Part shown: one piece after another, positions 1 through 13,670 of the stretch
Layout of the letters: each line of letters opens with the position of its first letter
How positions within the stretch are numbered: the first letter of the stretch is position 1
Assembly (NCBI GenBank): GCA_013423325.1
Contig: BLJB01000110.1
Coordinates: forward strand, 1-64,000
Direction: 5' to 3'
Source of the DNA: Usnea hakonensis
Taxonomy: Eukaryota > Ascomycota > Lecanoromycetes > Lecanorales > Parmeliaceae
DNA length: 64,000 bases
Program-made: the position numbers and the translations under genes
The notes under the pieces: generated by a model
Seen by the model: only the letters and a program-made list of their open reading frames with translations
Databases searched by the model: none
Told to the model about the DNA's origin: nothing

Positions 1-961
1 CCCCCCCACCACTCCCCCGCCATCCATCCATCCATCCATCCCTCCATCTCCTCACTCCTCCCACCATCCATCCATCCATCCATCCCACTATCCATCCATC
101 CATCCATCGTTCTCCCACGCTGCGCTGCGCTGCGCTATCTACCATCTACCATCTACCATTTACCATTCTTTTCTTTTCTTTTTACAGGTTTTCTGAGTTC
201 TGAGTGGTCTTGGAGTTTGGCGGGAGAGAGGGGAGAGGGGAGGGGGGACGGGAGGGGAGGGGGAGGGGGTGGGGGTGGGGTGAGGGGTTGGTGGATGGCG
301 GGAGGGTTTGAGGGAGGGGTGAGGGTTGGTGTAGGGTTTAAGGGTTGTGTGGGGATTGGTGGGGGGTACGGGACGGAAGGGGGGGGGGGGGGGGTGGGGG
401 GGGGGGGGGGGACGGGACGGAGGTGGGTGGGGAGGGGAGGGGGGATGGTGGGAGGTTTGCTTGTAGGGTTTTGATATTATTGTGATGGGGAGGTGGGGAA
501 TAGGGAGGGAGGGAGGAGGGGTATTGAATAAGGGAAAAAGGGGAAGGGAAGGGGGTGTTAGATAAGGGGTGAGGGTTGGATACGTATGAGTGAGATTTGG
601 GAGCGTTGGGCGGATTGAGAGGGAGGAGGGATGAAGCGGACTGTTCTACATTCTACTTTGTTTGTTTTTTGTTTTGGCAGGGGAACATGGGTAGATTTTT
701 GGACACTGTTTTTTGCACCTGTTCGCATGTTGGTCGGTCGTCGTGATGTAGCTATATAGAGGAAAGCCTAGGCGAAAGACCGATTTTGCCAGCTTCCAGT
801 ACCCCATCGCATTGACAGCTGCTCGCTTTTGATGAGCCACAGGATCATCCTCTTTAGATACATGACGAGCAGACCACGGGCGCGCACCCGTCCACATACA
901 CGCACATCTTATGCATCGAAACCCCATTTGGCGATGTGTAACACCCTCGTTTGCGGCACTC
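1..961. repeat. Low-complexity left edge: CCAT repeats, G-rich tract
   Basis: No gene is supported here. Bases 21-40 and 64-110 are CCAT tetranucleotide repeats, 119-136 is a short GCTGC repeat, and 135-165 repeats TACCATC-like units. From about 215 to 475 the top strand is nearly pure G with runs of ten or more G around 380-410; its open frame is only Gly/Arg/Val and is not a credible protein. 646-961 is more complex sequence and may be the 3' untranslated region of the BTB gene. Confidence 0.8.
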
Positions 962-1664
962 TTATTCCTCTTCCTTGTAATACTCTGGGATCTTCTTGGT
1001 ATTCCACGGGCTCCTTCCCGACATCGTGTGCCTGGCAAAACTGACATTTACCTCTGCAGAGATGTCAGGGTGATCTTCTAGCCACAATTGGAAATCTAGC
1101 AGCATGTAACGATCTAGGAACGTGTGCCAAGCAAGGTAGTCCGCAAGCAACTTGCGTACGGTTGAGCTCTGAGAGGTATTTGCAAAGGCGTAGGCGATTG
1201 TGGTGTGTTGTGGCCCGCCTTTATCCAGTCTGATGACAGAAAAGAGCTTGGAAACGACGAGGTTTCTCAGGCTTCGCACATCGTACTTGTCCGCCAGCAC
1301 AAAGAGTTGGACTGGCTCCAAGTATCTGTCGTAGTCTAGATCGTTCTGGGGTGGGGGTATGTCGTAGTGATGGTCGTAAAGCCAGCCAACGAAAAATTCG
1401 AAGATGGACTCATCGTCTTCAGGGAGAGTCATAATCCGCTCTCTGCTTTCTCGCAAGTCCGAGACGAAAGCTGCCTTAAAGAACGAAGACGCTTCAAAAA
1501 GATCTTCTTCGTGGATATGGAAGGCTGCTTTGGTCTCACCAACGAGCAAAGTGACTGTGGCTATATCGGCGAATCTAGAACAAGTCAGAGGCTCTAAAAG
1601 ATGTCTCGTATTCGGCCACCACAGAACAGGCCTACTTTCGTTTCACTGGAGTTGTGACTACCAT
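962..1664 (-). CDS. BTB/POZ domain protein
   Basis: Two exons (1664-1636 and 1574-962, 61-nt intron) give 213 residues. The start at 1664 was chosen because splicing the short first exon at GTAGGC to an acceptor ending TTCTAG restores FADIATVTLLVG just before ETKAAFHIHEEDLFEASSFFKAAF-type BTB sequence. Residues about 10-110 form the BTB fold (buried LVG strand, then FFKAAF and the FFVGWLYDH helix); the remainder resembles the BACK-like tail of fungal BTB proteins. BTB domains mediate dimerisation or Cul3 adaptor binding; nothing here tells the partner. No kelch or MATH domain is present. The family is large and variable in filamentous fungi, so function stays open. Confidence 0.8.
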
Positions 1665-1874
1665 TTTCAAAATTCTGGTCTTGGGATGAATGCGAGTATT
1701 GGGAATATCGGGGTACAATAAGTTGACGGGTGACGAGCTAGTGGATAATTAACTGATAGACGATTAGTTGATAGACAAAACAAGTTGATGGACGGTGAAC
1801 TCGTGGGCTTAGATTTGATCCATCCGGACATTTCGAGCCAGATCAACCCCAAGTTTCAGGCCGTACCTTCCAAT

Positions 1875-3371
1875 TCAAGTCACTACCGAAGCTTCCGCCT
1901 TCTCTATAGCGTTTCCACCGGCTTTGGCCTTTGCTTCTTTCTTTCTCCGCCTCTTGCTCATCGGCCCATCCTTCTCCTCCTTCACCTCTACTTTGGCCGG
2001 CCACTTTTCTTGAGCTAACTCCTCATCTTTTTCGCTCCACTCTCGCGGTAAGACAGCAAAAACTAGATAAGACGTATGCGTCTTGAGGTCAGGCTCCGCT
2101 TTGTGTATTAATCTGCCTTCTTTGTACAATTTCCTTCCATCCAATGCGCTTCGTATATTCTCAAGTCGCTGCTGCTTTGACACCTGGGTTGGCCCTGGCG
2201 CTGTCTCCGAGCCTTCGCCCTCGATGCTCTCATTGTGAAACGTTCTTGTACGGCCCTCTATTTCTCTCAGTCTTTCGACGGCCTCATCTACCGATGCGGG
2301 CGAATCGTTGACACCTCTCAACCCTTCTTCCGCAAGCCCGATCCGCTCCCGCCGAACATCTATGCGATGGGCGGCGATCTCGACCATCTCTATTTCTGTC
2401 CAGCCGAGAGTACGTAGAGTGAAGATAGTGCGTTGAACCTGCTCAATACAGGGGGAAAAGGTGCAGATGTTGATAGCTGCTGCTGGTGATAGGGGCGATG
2501 AGGAGCATCCGCGAGTCAATTTTCTGAGGGCGAGCCATGGGGCGGGCAAGTCGAGGAAAACGGCAGTGGCATTCAAATCAGATGCGAGAGTATTGTTGGG
2601 TGTAAAGCCGTCCTGGCAGACATCTCGGTAAGTAAGCTCGACGATGCTACCAAGCCCGTGCTCCTTGATCTCTTCTTGAAGCTTTAGGGCACGTTGCTCG
2701 TGGAATTCAAAACTCCAGACTTTTCCCCAACGCTCCGGTAGCATTTCTTGCCCCATGGAATCTTCAGGGTTGGTGTTGGGGTGACCATTGTAAACAGCTC
2801 TTGCCGCAGCATGTGTGAAAGATCCACTACCAGCACCTGCCTCAATCAGGACCGTGCCAGGCCTCGCTCGAAGTCGGTGGAGAATGAAGCTATAATCAGG
2901 CGTGTAGACAACTTGAGTCCGATGGGGCAAGGAAGCAGTCCATATTTCTGGCGTGGGTGGCAGTAGATGCACAAATCCCGTCGCTGCTTTCAAAGCAGTC
3001 GTCGGTTCTCCTTCAACGTTCTGCCTCTCTTCCGTGCCAGCCACATCATCATGAGCTTGAGTTTCCTCGTTCCTCTTTCTTTTCTTCCCTTTACGCTCCC
3101 AACCTTTGCGTCCTCTTGAACCAGTGTCAACAATGGAAGCTCTAACTTGCGAGCCCCATGGTACGCCAATTAAAGTGCTGTGGGGAAAAGAGCCGAATCG
3201 TGTATTTGAGACTTTTCCTTCGGAGTAACCCTCATTAAATTCGTCATGAGAGCGGAGGATGGTAGGAATGAGGAGGTCACGCTTTAAGTGGAGGATGGCA
3301 AGAGAGTCAGATGCAGCATTTACACCGCGGTGAAAGAAAGGCGAGGGTTGAGTTGAAGACGAAGTAGCCAT
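1875..3371 (-). CDS. TRM61: tRNA (adenine-58-N1)-methyltransferase catalytic subunit
   Basis: Single exon, 498 residues. It should be the catalytic subunit of the Trm6-Trm61 complex that makes m1A58 in tRNA, including initiator tRNA, in the nucleus. The SAM-binding Rossmann motif VLIEAGAGSGSFTHA lies near residues 170-190, preceded by the TQVVYTPDYSFI strand typical of the family, and SFEFHEQRA supplies the acidic residue after strand 2. VFLDLPAPWLAL is motif IV. A basic N-terminal insert (KGWERKGKKRKRNEE) and a Lys-rich C-terminus (SKRRRKKEAKAKA) look like nuclear or RNA-binding tails. It is divergent from the cysteinyl-tRNA synthetase gene, with 199 bp between the starts. Confidence 0.93.
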   Translation of the reverse strand: MATSSSTQPSPFFHRGVNAASDSLAILHLKRDLLIPTILRSHDEFNEGYSEGKVSNTRFGSFPHSTLIGVPWGSQVRASIVDTGSRGRKGWERKGKKRKRNEETQAHDDVAGTEERQNVEGEPTTALKAATGFVHLLPPTPEIWTASLPHRTQVVYTPDYSFILHRLRARPGTVLIEAGAGSGSFTHAAARAVYNGHPNTNPEDSMGQEMLPERWGKVWSFEFHEQRALKLQEEIKEHGLGSIVELTYRDVCQDGFTPNNTLASDLNATAVFLDLPAPWLALRKLTRGCSSSPLSPAAAINICTFSPCIEQVQRTIFTLRTLGWTEIEMVEIAAHRIDVRRERIGLAEEGLRGVNDSPASVDEAVERLREIEGRTRTFHNESIEGEGSETAPGPTQVSKQQRLENIRSALDGRKLYKEGRLIHKAEPDLKTHTSYLVFAVLPREWSEKDEELAQEKWPAKVEVKEEKDGPMSKRRRKKEAKAKAGGNAIEKAEASVVT

Positions 3372-3570
3372 GAGGGAGAATTCTTTTTTTGTTTCTTATA
3401 ATTCGAATGGAGCATTTGAGAGCATAGGCTACCGTAGTCAATTAGTGTGGGGTAAGGCTTAGCGTATATCTGCGGGGCGGGAGTTCCCGTAATCAAAAAT
3501 CGATGGAATTCCGTCCTTACCTTCTAAGTTATTAGATGCAGTCATCTTTTGACTCAGCTCAACAGATCAT
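3372..3570. promoter_or_regulatory. Divergent promoter between TRM61 and CysRS
   Basis: The 199-bp space separates two outward-facing start codons, both for tRNA-related proteins. It must hold both promoters and both leaders. If the synthetase is also translated from the inner ATG at 3715, some transcripts may start downstream of 3571. No TATA box was identified with confidence. Confidence 0.5.
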
Positions 3571-7146
<3,576 letters not shown>

Positions 7147-7451
7147 CATTGTAGATGTTCACTTAGTGAATTTGCTTGGTCGTGATGGTGGCTGCTCAAG
7201 CTGATACCCCCGAGACCAATAGAATTATGATAGCAAATTAGGATATTTAGCAACCAATAATCACATCTTGGTGGTTTTAAAAAATCTAAAATGACATGTC
7301 ATATTAACGGATGCCTGCATCCAAAAACGATTGGCAATGATACTTTCCGGTATTTTCTTACACTCAACACCGCTATGTAGTAGTCATGATATTTTAGACG
7401 ACCCTCAACGGCCGTGGAGGGTGGACCGTGAACCTACCTTACTCTCACAAG
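7147..7451. other. Intergenic, CysRS to PhoD-like gene
   Basis: About 300 bp between two genes on the same strand. It is AT-rich around 7210-7400 and has no open frame or repeat that I could support. Confidence 0.6.
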
Positions 7452-9370
7452 ATGAATTCCTATGCTGCCGTCGCTGCTACTCTTAGCTCAACGGTCATCC
7501 GTGTTCTTGCCTACGTCTTCTTCAGATGGGTTAGCTACCCTTGCATGATACGCCGGTTCCTATTCACTAGCTAACGTAGCATCTATAGATACCAGGACAT
7601 CAGCTCCCTCCCATCATCTATACAGCAACACTGATATACATCTCCTCATTTATAGCTGGGCCAATTCTTGACGGACGTCCTGGTGGAGCGAGGAAGGGAA
7701 CGCTGAAGGATAGTAAACGCGACCTGCAGGCAGTCCGGTTGAACGGAGCAGGCAATGGAGGCAAATCACAGACCAGTATCGAGGTCAAGATAAATGGAAG
7801 GGTCTACAAGAGTAAAGACCCACACGTGAAATGGGTGGAGAATGGACCCAATATTCTACGAACCCTGCTGCTGGGATTACCCAGCTCGAAGGGTGTCTTG
7901 TGGAGCCTAGTTACAATGAGCATCAATATCTTGCTAGTATTGGGCGTGGTGGATGTGGTATATCGCGGACCGATGCTCTACCAGAGTCATGAACTCGCCT
8001 TCACCAGGGTCGGCTTCGTATCTGATGTTAGCGCTAAGATACTCGTCAGAGAGCCGGATACTGCTCAGGTACCTATCTACTTCTCCTATAGGGGAGCACC
8101 AGGGTCAGGAGTGGACGACGCGTGGAAGTCCGCTGGACAAGTCTACTGGCTATCAAAGGAGACAGACTTCACCACTTCCTTTACGCTCACAAACCTCCGA
8201 CCTTTAGCCACTTACCAGTATGCGGTGTCCAACAACCATACTGGAATCTTCACAACTGCTCCTCCTGCCGGCCAAACATCCCTGGGACATGGCAAATTCA
8301 CCTTTCTGACATCCAGCTGCATCAAGCCACGCTTTCCTTATAACCCGTTCGCTCATCCACTAACGATTCCTGGGTTGAAGCACTTGGCGAAATGGGTCCC
8401 TAAACTCCAGGCGTCATTCATGCTTTTTCTAGGAGACTTCATTTACATAGATGTCCCTCGCCGCTTCGGTATCGATGCAGAAACTTATCGTCGGGAGTAT
8501 CGCCAAGTCTACTCTTCCCCTGACTGGCCAGCTGCTTCCAAATCTCTGCCATGGCTACACGTGATTGACGACCATGAGATTGCGAATGATTGGGATAAAC
8601 AAGATGCTGATCCTTATTCAGCGGCAACGGACCCCTGGGATATCTACCATTCGTCACTCAATCCACCTCCGGCTCTTCCCAATGCCTCTTACTTTCAATT
8701 CACCCAAGGCCCAGCCTCCTTCTTCCTAATGGACACTCGGCGCCATCGTTCACCCGAGTACCCAGCACTCGCTCGTTCTCCTGACAAGACCATGCTTGGC
8801 ACCACCCAGCTCTCATCCCTTTTGGCTTTCCTCAAACGCGACGAGCCGGAAGGCGTCAAATGGAAATTCGTCATCTCATCAATTCCCTTCACCCGCAATT
8901 GGCGTCTCAACTCCGCGGACACATGGGCGAACTACCTCCACGAGCGTCGAGTCATCCTCGAAGCTATGTGGGACGTCGGCCTGCGCGGCGACGGTATTGG
9001 GGTAGTAGTCCTGAGCGGCGATCGTCATGAGTTCGCAGCGACCGCTTTCCCTCCACCGAAGGACGGTAAATGGCCGATAAGCGCTACGGTGCATGAGTTC
9101 AGCACGAGTCCGTTAAGCATGTTTTATCTACCTGTGAGGAGCTATTGGGAAGTGCCGGGCGAGGATGATGTGGAAGAGGTGTGCATCAAGTATGCGCCGG
9201 ATGGCAATAGCAAATTTGGAGCTGTGGAGCTTGAGGAGGTGACGGGTGGGGAGCAAGGGCTGTTGCGGTTCAGGCTCTTTGTTGATGGGATTGAGAGCTG
9301 GGATTACGTGTTGATGACGCCACCGGCTGTGGGAGGTGGAGGAAGGGGCAAAGACGCGATTTGGGGATGA
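7452..9370 (+). CDS. Membrane-anchored PhoD-like metallophosphatase
   Basis: Two exons, 7452-7529 and 7589-9370, 619 residues. The start at 7452 was preferred to an inner non-ATG opening because exon 1 joins in frame to give MNSYAAVAATLSSTV..VFFRW and then IPGHQLPPIIYTATLIYISSFIAGPIL, two hydrophobic segments; a third lies near residues 155-185. The catalytic domain follows: FTFLTSSCIKPRFPYNPF, FLGDFIYID, PWLHVIDDHEIANDWD and VVVLSGDRHEFAATAF are PhoD-type metal-binding blocks (Asp, His and Asn ligands). PhoD-family enzymes hydrolyse phosphoesters; the substrate in fungi is not known. The domain probably faces the lumen or outside, which is inference. Confidence 0.88.
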
Positions 9371-9760
9371 TAGATGCCGTGGTCTGAGAGCGAAGAGGTA
9401 GAATTGCGTCTAGGTACTGCCTTCGACATACTACAGAGATACCCAATGCTTGGCGCTTTGGGAAGCGAACTTATAGCTGGATACCCACATATAGATGGCT
9501 TTCAAATATTACAGAGAATCGGAGCTTTACTTTTAATCCAATCCGACAGAAAGTTAGACCACTTCAAAGCGGTGCACTTTCGAATATATTAACTCCCATC
9601 TGTCCTTTGGCTCGTCGCCGTTTGTACTGCGGAATATGCTTCTTCACAGCCTGATCTTTTCATGACGATCAAAGAGATCAGCTACTGGACGCTCAGCTCC
9701 GGCTTTCCATCGTGAACATCGAAGGTTGTTGTGCTTATTCTTTTGTCTTGATTGCACCAC
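9371..9760. other. Convergent intergenic region
   Basis: About 390 bp between two genes that end toward each other, so it holds two 3' untranslated regions. A 72-codon frame at 9374-9592 has no recognisable features. Confidence 0.6.
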
Positions 9761-10380
9761 TCATGCATTGCGAAGACCCATACCACCAAATGCTCTATCA
9801 AGCTCATCTCCCGCGGGATCTGAGCCCGCCGTAGCCAGACTCGAACCCTGCGCCCCCTCATCCAGCTGATCGATGATACTCGCACTCTGTGCCTGCGTCC
9901 TACCACTCACACTCGGCGCAGCTGCTGTCCCACCGAGACTCGTCCTCTTCGGCTCCAAGATCTTCTCCTCCCTATCCAACCACCCAGGCGCCACCCTCCT
10001 CTTCTCCGCCAGCTCCTGCTCCTTCAACCCCTTCTCCCACTCGCGGATCGTCCGCTCGGCATCTTCCTGAGTCTTTTGGATGTGCGCTTGGAGCGCCTGG
10101 CATGAGGCGATGATCTCCTCGGGGGATGCGGCGTGGCCGGAGGGTGAGATGACGTATTTTGATCGCTCGGCGCCGGAGGAGTCGGCGGTTGAGGAGGGGG
10201 GGAGCGTGGAGGGGAGGGGCTTGTAGGTGTAGGGGAGGGTGGTGGCGGTGGGGAGGGAGATGAAGGGGGAGACTGTTAGGGGGATTTGGGCGAGGAGGGG
10301 GTGGGATCCTGGGGGGTGGGTCAGTTGGTGGGTGTCTGTTTTTGAGTTTTTAGGAGAGAGAGCTTACTGTTATTATACAT
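9761..10380 (-). CDS. Small conserved fungal protein, function unknown
   Basis: Two exons, 10380-10368 (13 nt) and 10308-9761, 186 residues. The tiny first exon MYNN is joined through a GTAAGC donor and a CCCCCAG acceptor to SHPLLAQIPLTVSPFISLP. A central helix runs from SPEEIIASCQALQAHIQKTQ through IREWEKGLKEQELAEKRRV and is probably a coiled coil. It is followed by APGWLDREEKILEPKR, a block I recall in other Pezizomycotina hypothetical proteins, and by a low-complexity tail. No signal peptide, membrane segment or catalytic motif is seen. Its size and coiled coil would suit a subunit of a small complex, but this is not shown. Confidence 0.72.
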
Positions 10381-11234
10381 GTTTTGCTGGGTGGAGAATT
10401 GCAACAATGCTCCGGAATTGCTAAATTATTCACGAAATAGGTTAATGATGGCGGTAGGGAGCAGGAGACAAGCTAGCCATGAACATGTTATTCGCGGGAT
10501 TTGGCTTCATGTATGAATGTCCTATTTGAAATCTCGAATAACCATCTCCCTCCTTCCGGTGGAGGTCGCGTGCAGAAGAGGGCGTTGAATGGAGTGGATT
10601 AGGTTGTCATTCGCCAAGACCCCCTCCGGCCTTGTAGGGCGTACGCTAAAGTTAAAGGAATTGCCCCGCGGAATCGGATTCAGTCTAATTAGGCGCCCTC
10701 GGCCGCCTTCAAGGCAGTGGGCCTTGAAGCAGCCTGGCAGGATTCTCTTCCTTTCACACTGATACATACAAACATTTTTCAGCCTCACAATATCAGGAAT
10801 TAGGAATCAGGATTCAGGAATCAGGCAACTTCTTGAACTCAGCGAATTGAAAATTCTCCGACGCCTAAGGTGTCATATTCATCTTTGTCTTGTCTGCGCT
10901 TGTGCTCTTTAATTTTGCCCCCTTCCACAATACCCCACCCTTTAATAGCGCGTGCGCTCCTGAATACCCGGTTTGCCTGAGTGACGTCTGACGAAGCGCC
11001 AGCAACACGTGCCTCTCTGCAACTATCTACTGTACAGTGTCAAAGAACAATGACAGCGAGGCCTTAGAGAAAGCAAACGATTTCGAGTTTGTCTTGGTAA
11101 TCTGTCGCTATCCCGATCAACTAGCGGTCAAGCACCGTTCGCAGTGGCGCTCAATCGAGTCAATACTTGCCTGAGGACGACCAAACTCATTCCACAACTC
11201 GCACTCCTTTTGATTATAGACTCGACTGGACAAG
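10381..11234. promoter_or_regulatory. Divergent promoter region upstream of calcineurin A
   Basis: About 850 bp between divergent genes. At 10790-10825 there is a run of imperfect ATCAGGA repeats. The stretch 10960-11230 is likely the promoter and leader of the calcineurin gene. No calcineurin-response or other binding site was assigned. Confidence 0.5.
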
Positions 11235-13118
11235 ATGGACGGTAACACGAATCACAACAACTTCGAGGTTGCCGCTCGTGCCATGGAGCACAAGAAACCT
11301 GTACCGGAGATAGATTTTACATTACATACCATGGAAGATGGTCAACAGGTCAGCACACAGGAACGTGTTTGTAAAGGTACAATACAATCGGTTTGAGGAA
11401 GCCATTTACCATTGTTTACTGTTGTCTAGATGTCCAAGCACCAGCTTTCAGCCCACCCACAGAAGAGCAATTCCGTTCTCCGCATGATAGAAGCAAGCCC
11501 AACCTGCAATTTCTCAAGCAGCACTTCTATCGCGAGGGTCGATTGACAGAAGAACAAGCGCTGTGGATAATACACATGGGAACGGAGGTCCTCAAGAGCG
11601 AGCCAAATCTACTGGAGATGGATGCGCCAATTACGGTTTGCGGCGATGTCCACGGACAGTACTTCGATCTGATGAAATTGTTCGAGGTAGGAGGTGATCC
11701 AGCAGAGACTCGATACCTGTTTCTGGGAGACTATGTCGACAGAGGATATTTCAGTATCGAGGTAAGCACTACAACCACAGTCTGAAACCCTCGTGTTGAC
11801 ACATACATAAAGTGCGTTCTATATCTCTGGTCATTGAAGATATGGTATCCGAATACTCTGTGGCTGCTCCGAGGAAATCACGAGTGCAGACATTTGACGG
11901 ACTACTTCACATTCAAGCTTGAGTGCAAACACAAGTACTCCGAGAAGATCTACGAAGCGTGCATGGACTCTTTCTGCGCATTGCCCCTTGCAGCGATCAT
12001 GAACAAGCAGTTTCTGTGTATACATGGGGGGCTGAGTCCCGAGTTACATACCTTGGATGATCTCAAAGGGGTAGGCTGCACCAACAGTATTCGCATGCGC
12101 ACTCGCTAACCGAAATAGATTGATCGATTCCGCGAGCCTCCGACCCATGGCCTGATGTGTGACATTCTTTGGGCAGATCCACTCGAAGAATTCGGTCAGG
12201 AAAAAACCTCGGAGTTCTTCGTCCACAACCATGTCCGAGGGTGCTCCTACTTCTTTTCATATCCTGCCGCATGCGCATTTCTGGAGAAGAACAACCTACT
12301 GTCCGTCATCCGCGCACATGAAGCTCAAGACGCGGGCTACCGGATGTACAGAAAGACTAGGACAACAGGCTTCCCAAGTGTCATGACCATCTTCAGCGCA
12401 CCCAACTACCTCGACGTGTACAATAACAAAGCCGCCGTCCTCAAGTACGAGAACAACGTCATGAACATTCGGCAATTCAATTGCACACCCCATCCCTATT
12501 GGCTTCCAAACTTCATGGATGTCTTCACTTGGTCCCTACCCTTCGTTGGCGAGAAGATTACAGATATGCTGATGGCGATCTTGAACACGTGCTCGAAAGA
12601 GGAGCTGCAAGAAGATGTCACTCCCTCCACCGTCTCCGCGCCCGCTTCGCCTCCTCTGGAAAGAGACACCGAGTCCGCCGACGCCAAACGAAGAGCAATC
12701 AAGAACAAGATCCTCGCTATTGGTCGCCTCTCTCGTGTGTTCCAAGTCCTTCGTGAAGAGTCGGAGAGGGTTACGGAGCTCAAGACAGCTTCTGGTGGAA
12801 AGCTACCTGCCGGCACACTGATGTTGGGCGCTGAGGGTATCAAGCAGGCCATTCACAACTTTGAAGACGCAAGAAAGGTCGATCTTCAGAATGAAAGACT
12901 ACCCCCAAGTCATGACGAGGTGTCAAGAAAGAGTATGGAAGACCGAAAGCAGGCTTTACAAAGAGCGAGTAATGAGGCAGACAATGATACGGGCTTAGCA
13001 CAGGTGGCAAGACGAATCAGCGTGTAAGTCTTTTAGTATTGTGAACTCCCCACTACGATCACTGACATTGGTGTTCAGATCCTCTGGAGCTGGAAAGGGC
13101 AGGCGCCTTGGCTCATAG
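11235..13118 (+). CDS. cnaA: Calcineurin catalytic subunit A (PP2B)
   Basis: Five exons (11235-11376, 11430-11761, 11813-12070, 12119-13023, 13079-13118), 558 residues. This is the Ca2+/calmodulin-activated Ser/Thr phosphatase that controls stress response, growth and Crz1-type transcription factors in fungi. The metal-site motifs [23 protein letters not shown] and [17 protein letters not shown] are intact, as is [13 protein letters not shown] with the L7-loop tyrosine. The calcineurin B-binding helix precedes a calmodulin-binding segment ([20 protein letters not shown]) and the autoinhibitory block [17 protein letters not shown]. The last exon is only 40 nt and supplies [12 protein letters not shown]. 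All introns are 48-55 nt. The gene looks complete and functional. Confidence 0.97.
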
Positions 13119-13670
13119 TTCCCCTCGCCACAAATCGAAGATACCCCTTTATCCCTCCACTTTCCCACTCTGTTGTCACAAATAGCCTTCGCACTTCCAC
13201 AACATGAACATCTCCTGCTCATCTAGCGCGGCACGGCTCTCTCTGTATCGATGACACTCTACATAAAACGCTGTGCGGCAGAACGGTCTGAGGTGGCATT
13301 GCAACGGGCTAAATGCGGATTTGGAGCAATGAAGGGTTTTTCTGTTTTAATTCATCTTGTAGATAGCTGGATTATGCGCCCCCTATTGTCTTCGATAATC
13401 AAGTCTTTGAGGCTTGCCATTGTTCCCGCTCCTTGTGACGTGCTCTGTGGAATTTTCGCTGATATTGCAACAAGCAATCTACCGTCATGATTATTGATGC
13501 TTCGATGTTGCAGTCAATGTGTATCTTCATTTTTGAAGAGCGTCGACTGCCTTACTCTAACAAGAACACAAAAACGCGTGATCCCTTTCTTCAGATCCCG
13601 CTAAAGATTCAACCGAAGAAAAGCCGAGGCTATAGACGATCTCACGCGCTTTTCGAGGTGTCAACGTCAG
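13119..13670. other. Intergenic, calcineurin A to mitochondrial gene
   Basis: About 550 bp between two genes on the same strand. It contains short open frames (13251-13490, 13487-13681) without family features. It probably comprises the calcineurin 3' untranslated region and the promoter of the next gene. Confidence 0.6.

Noticed and set aside
217..474. 85-residue Gly-rich open frame on the plus strand
   Set aside because: It is a by-product of the G-rich tract, with no ordered sequence or conserved-looking block.
646..1047. 133-residue minus-strand frame overlapping the end of the BTB gene
   Set aside because: It is in a different frame from the BTB domain, has no family features and overlaps a well-supported coding exon.
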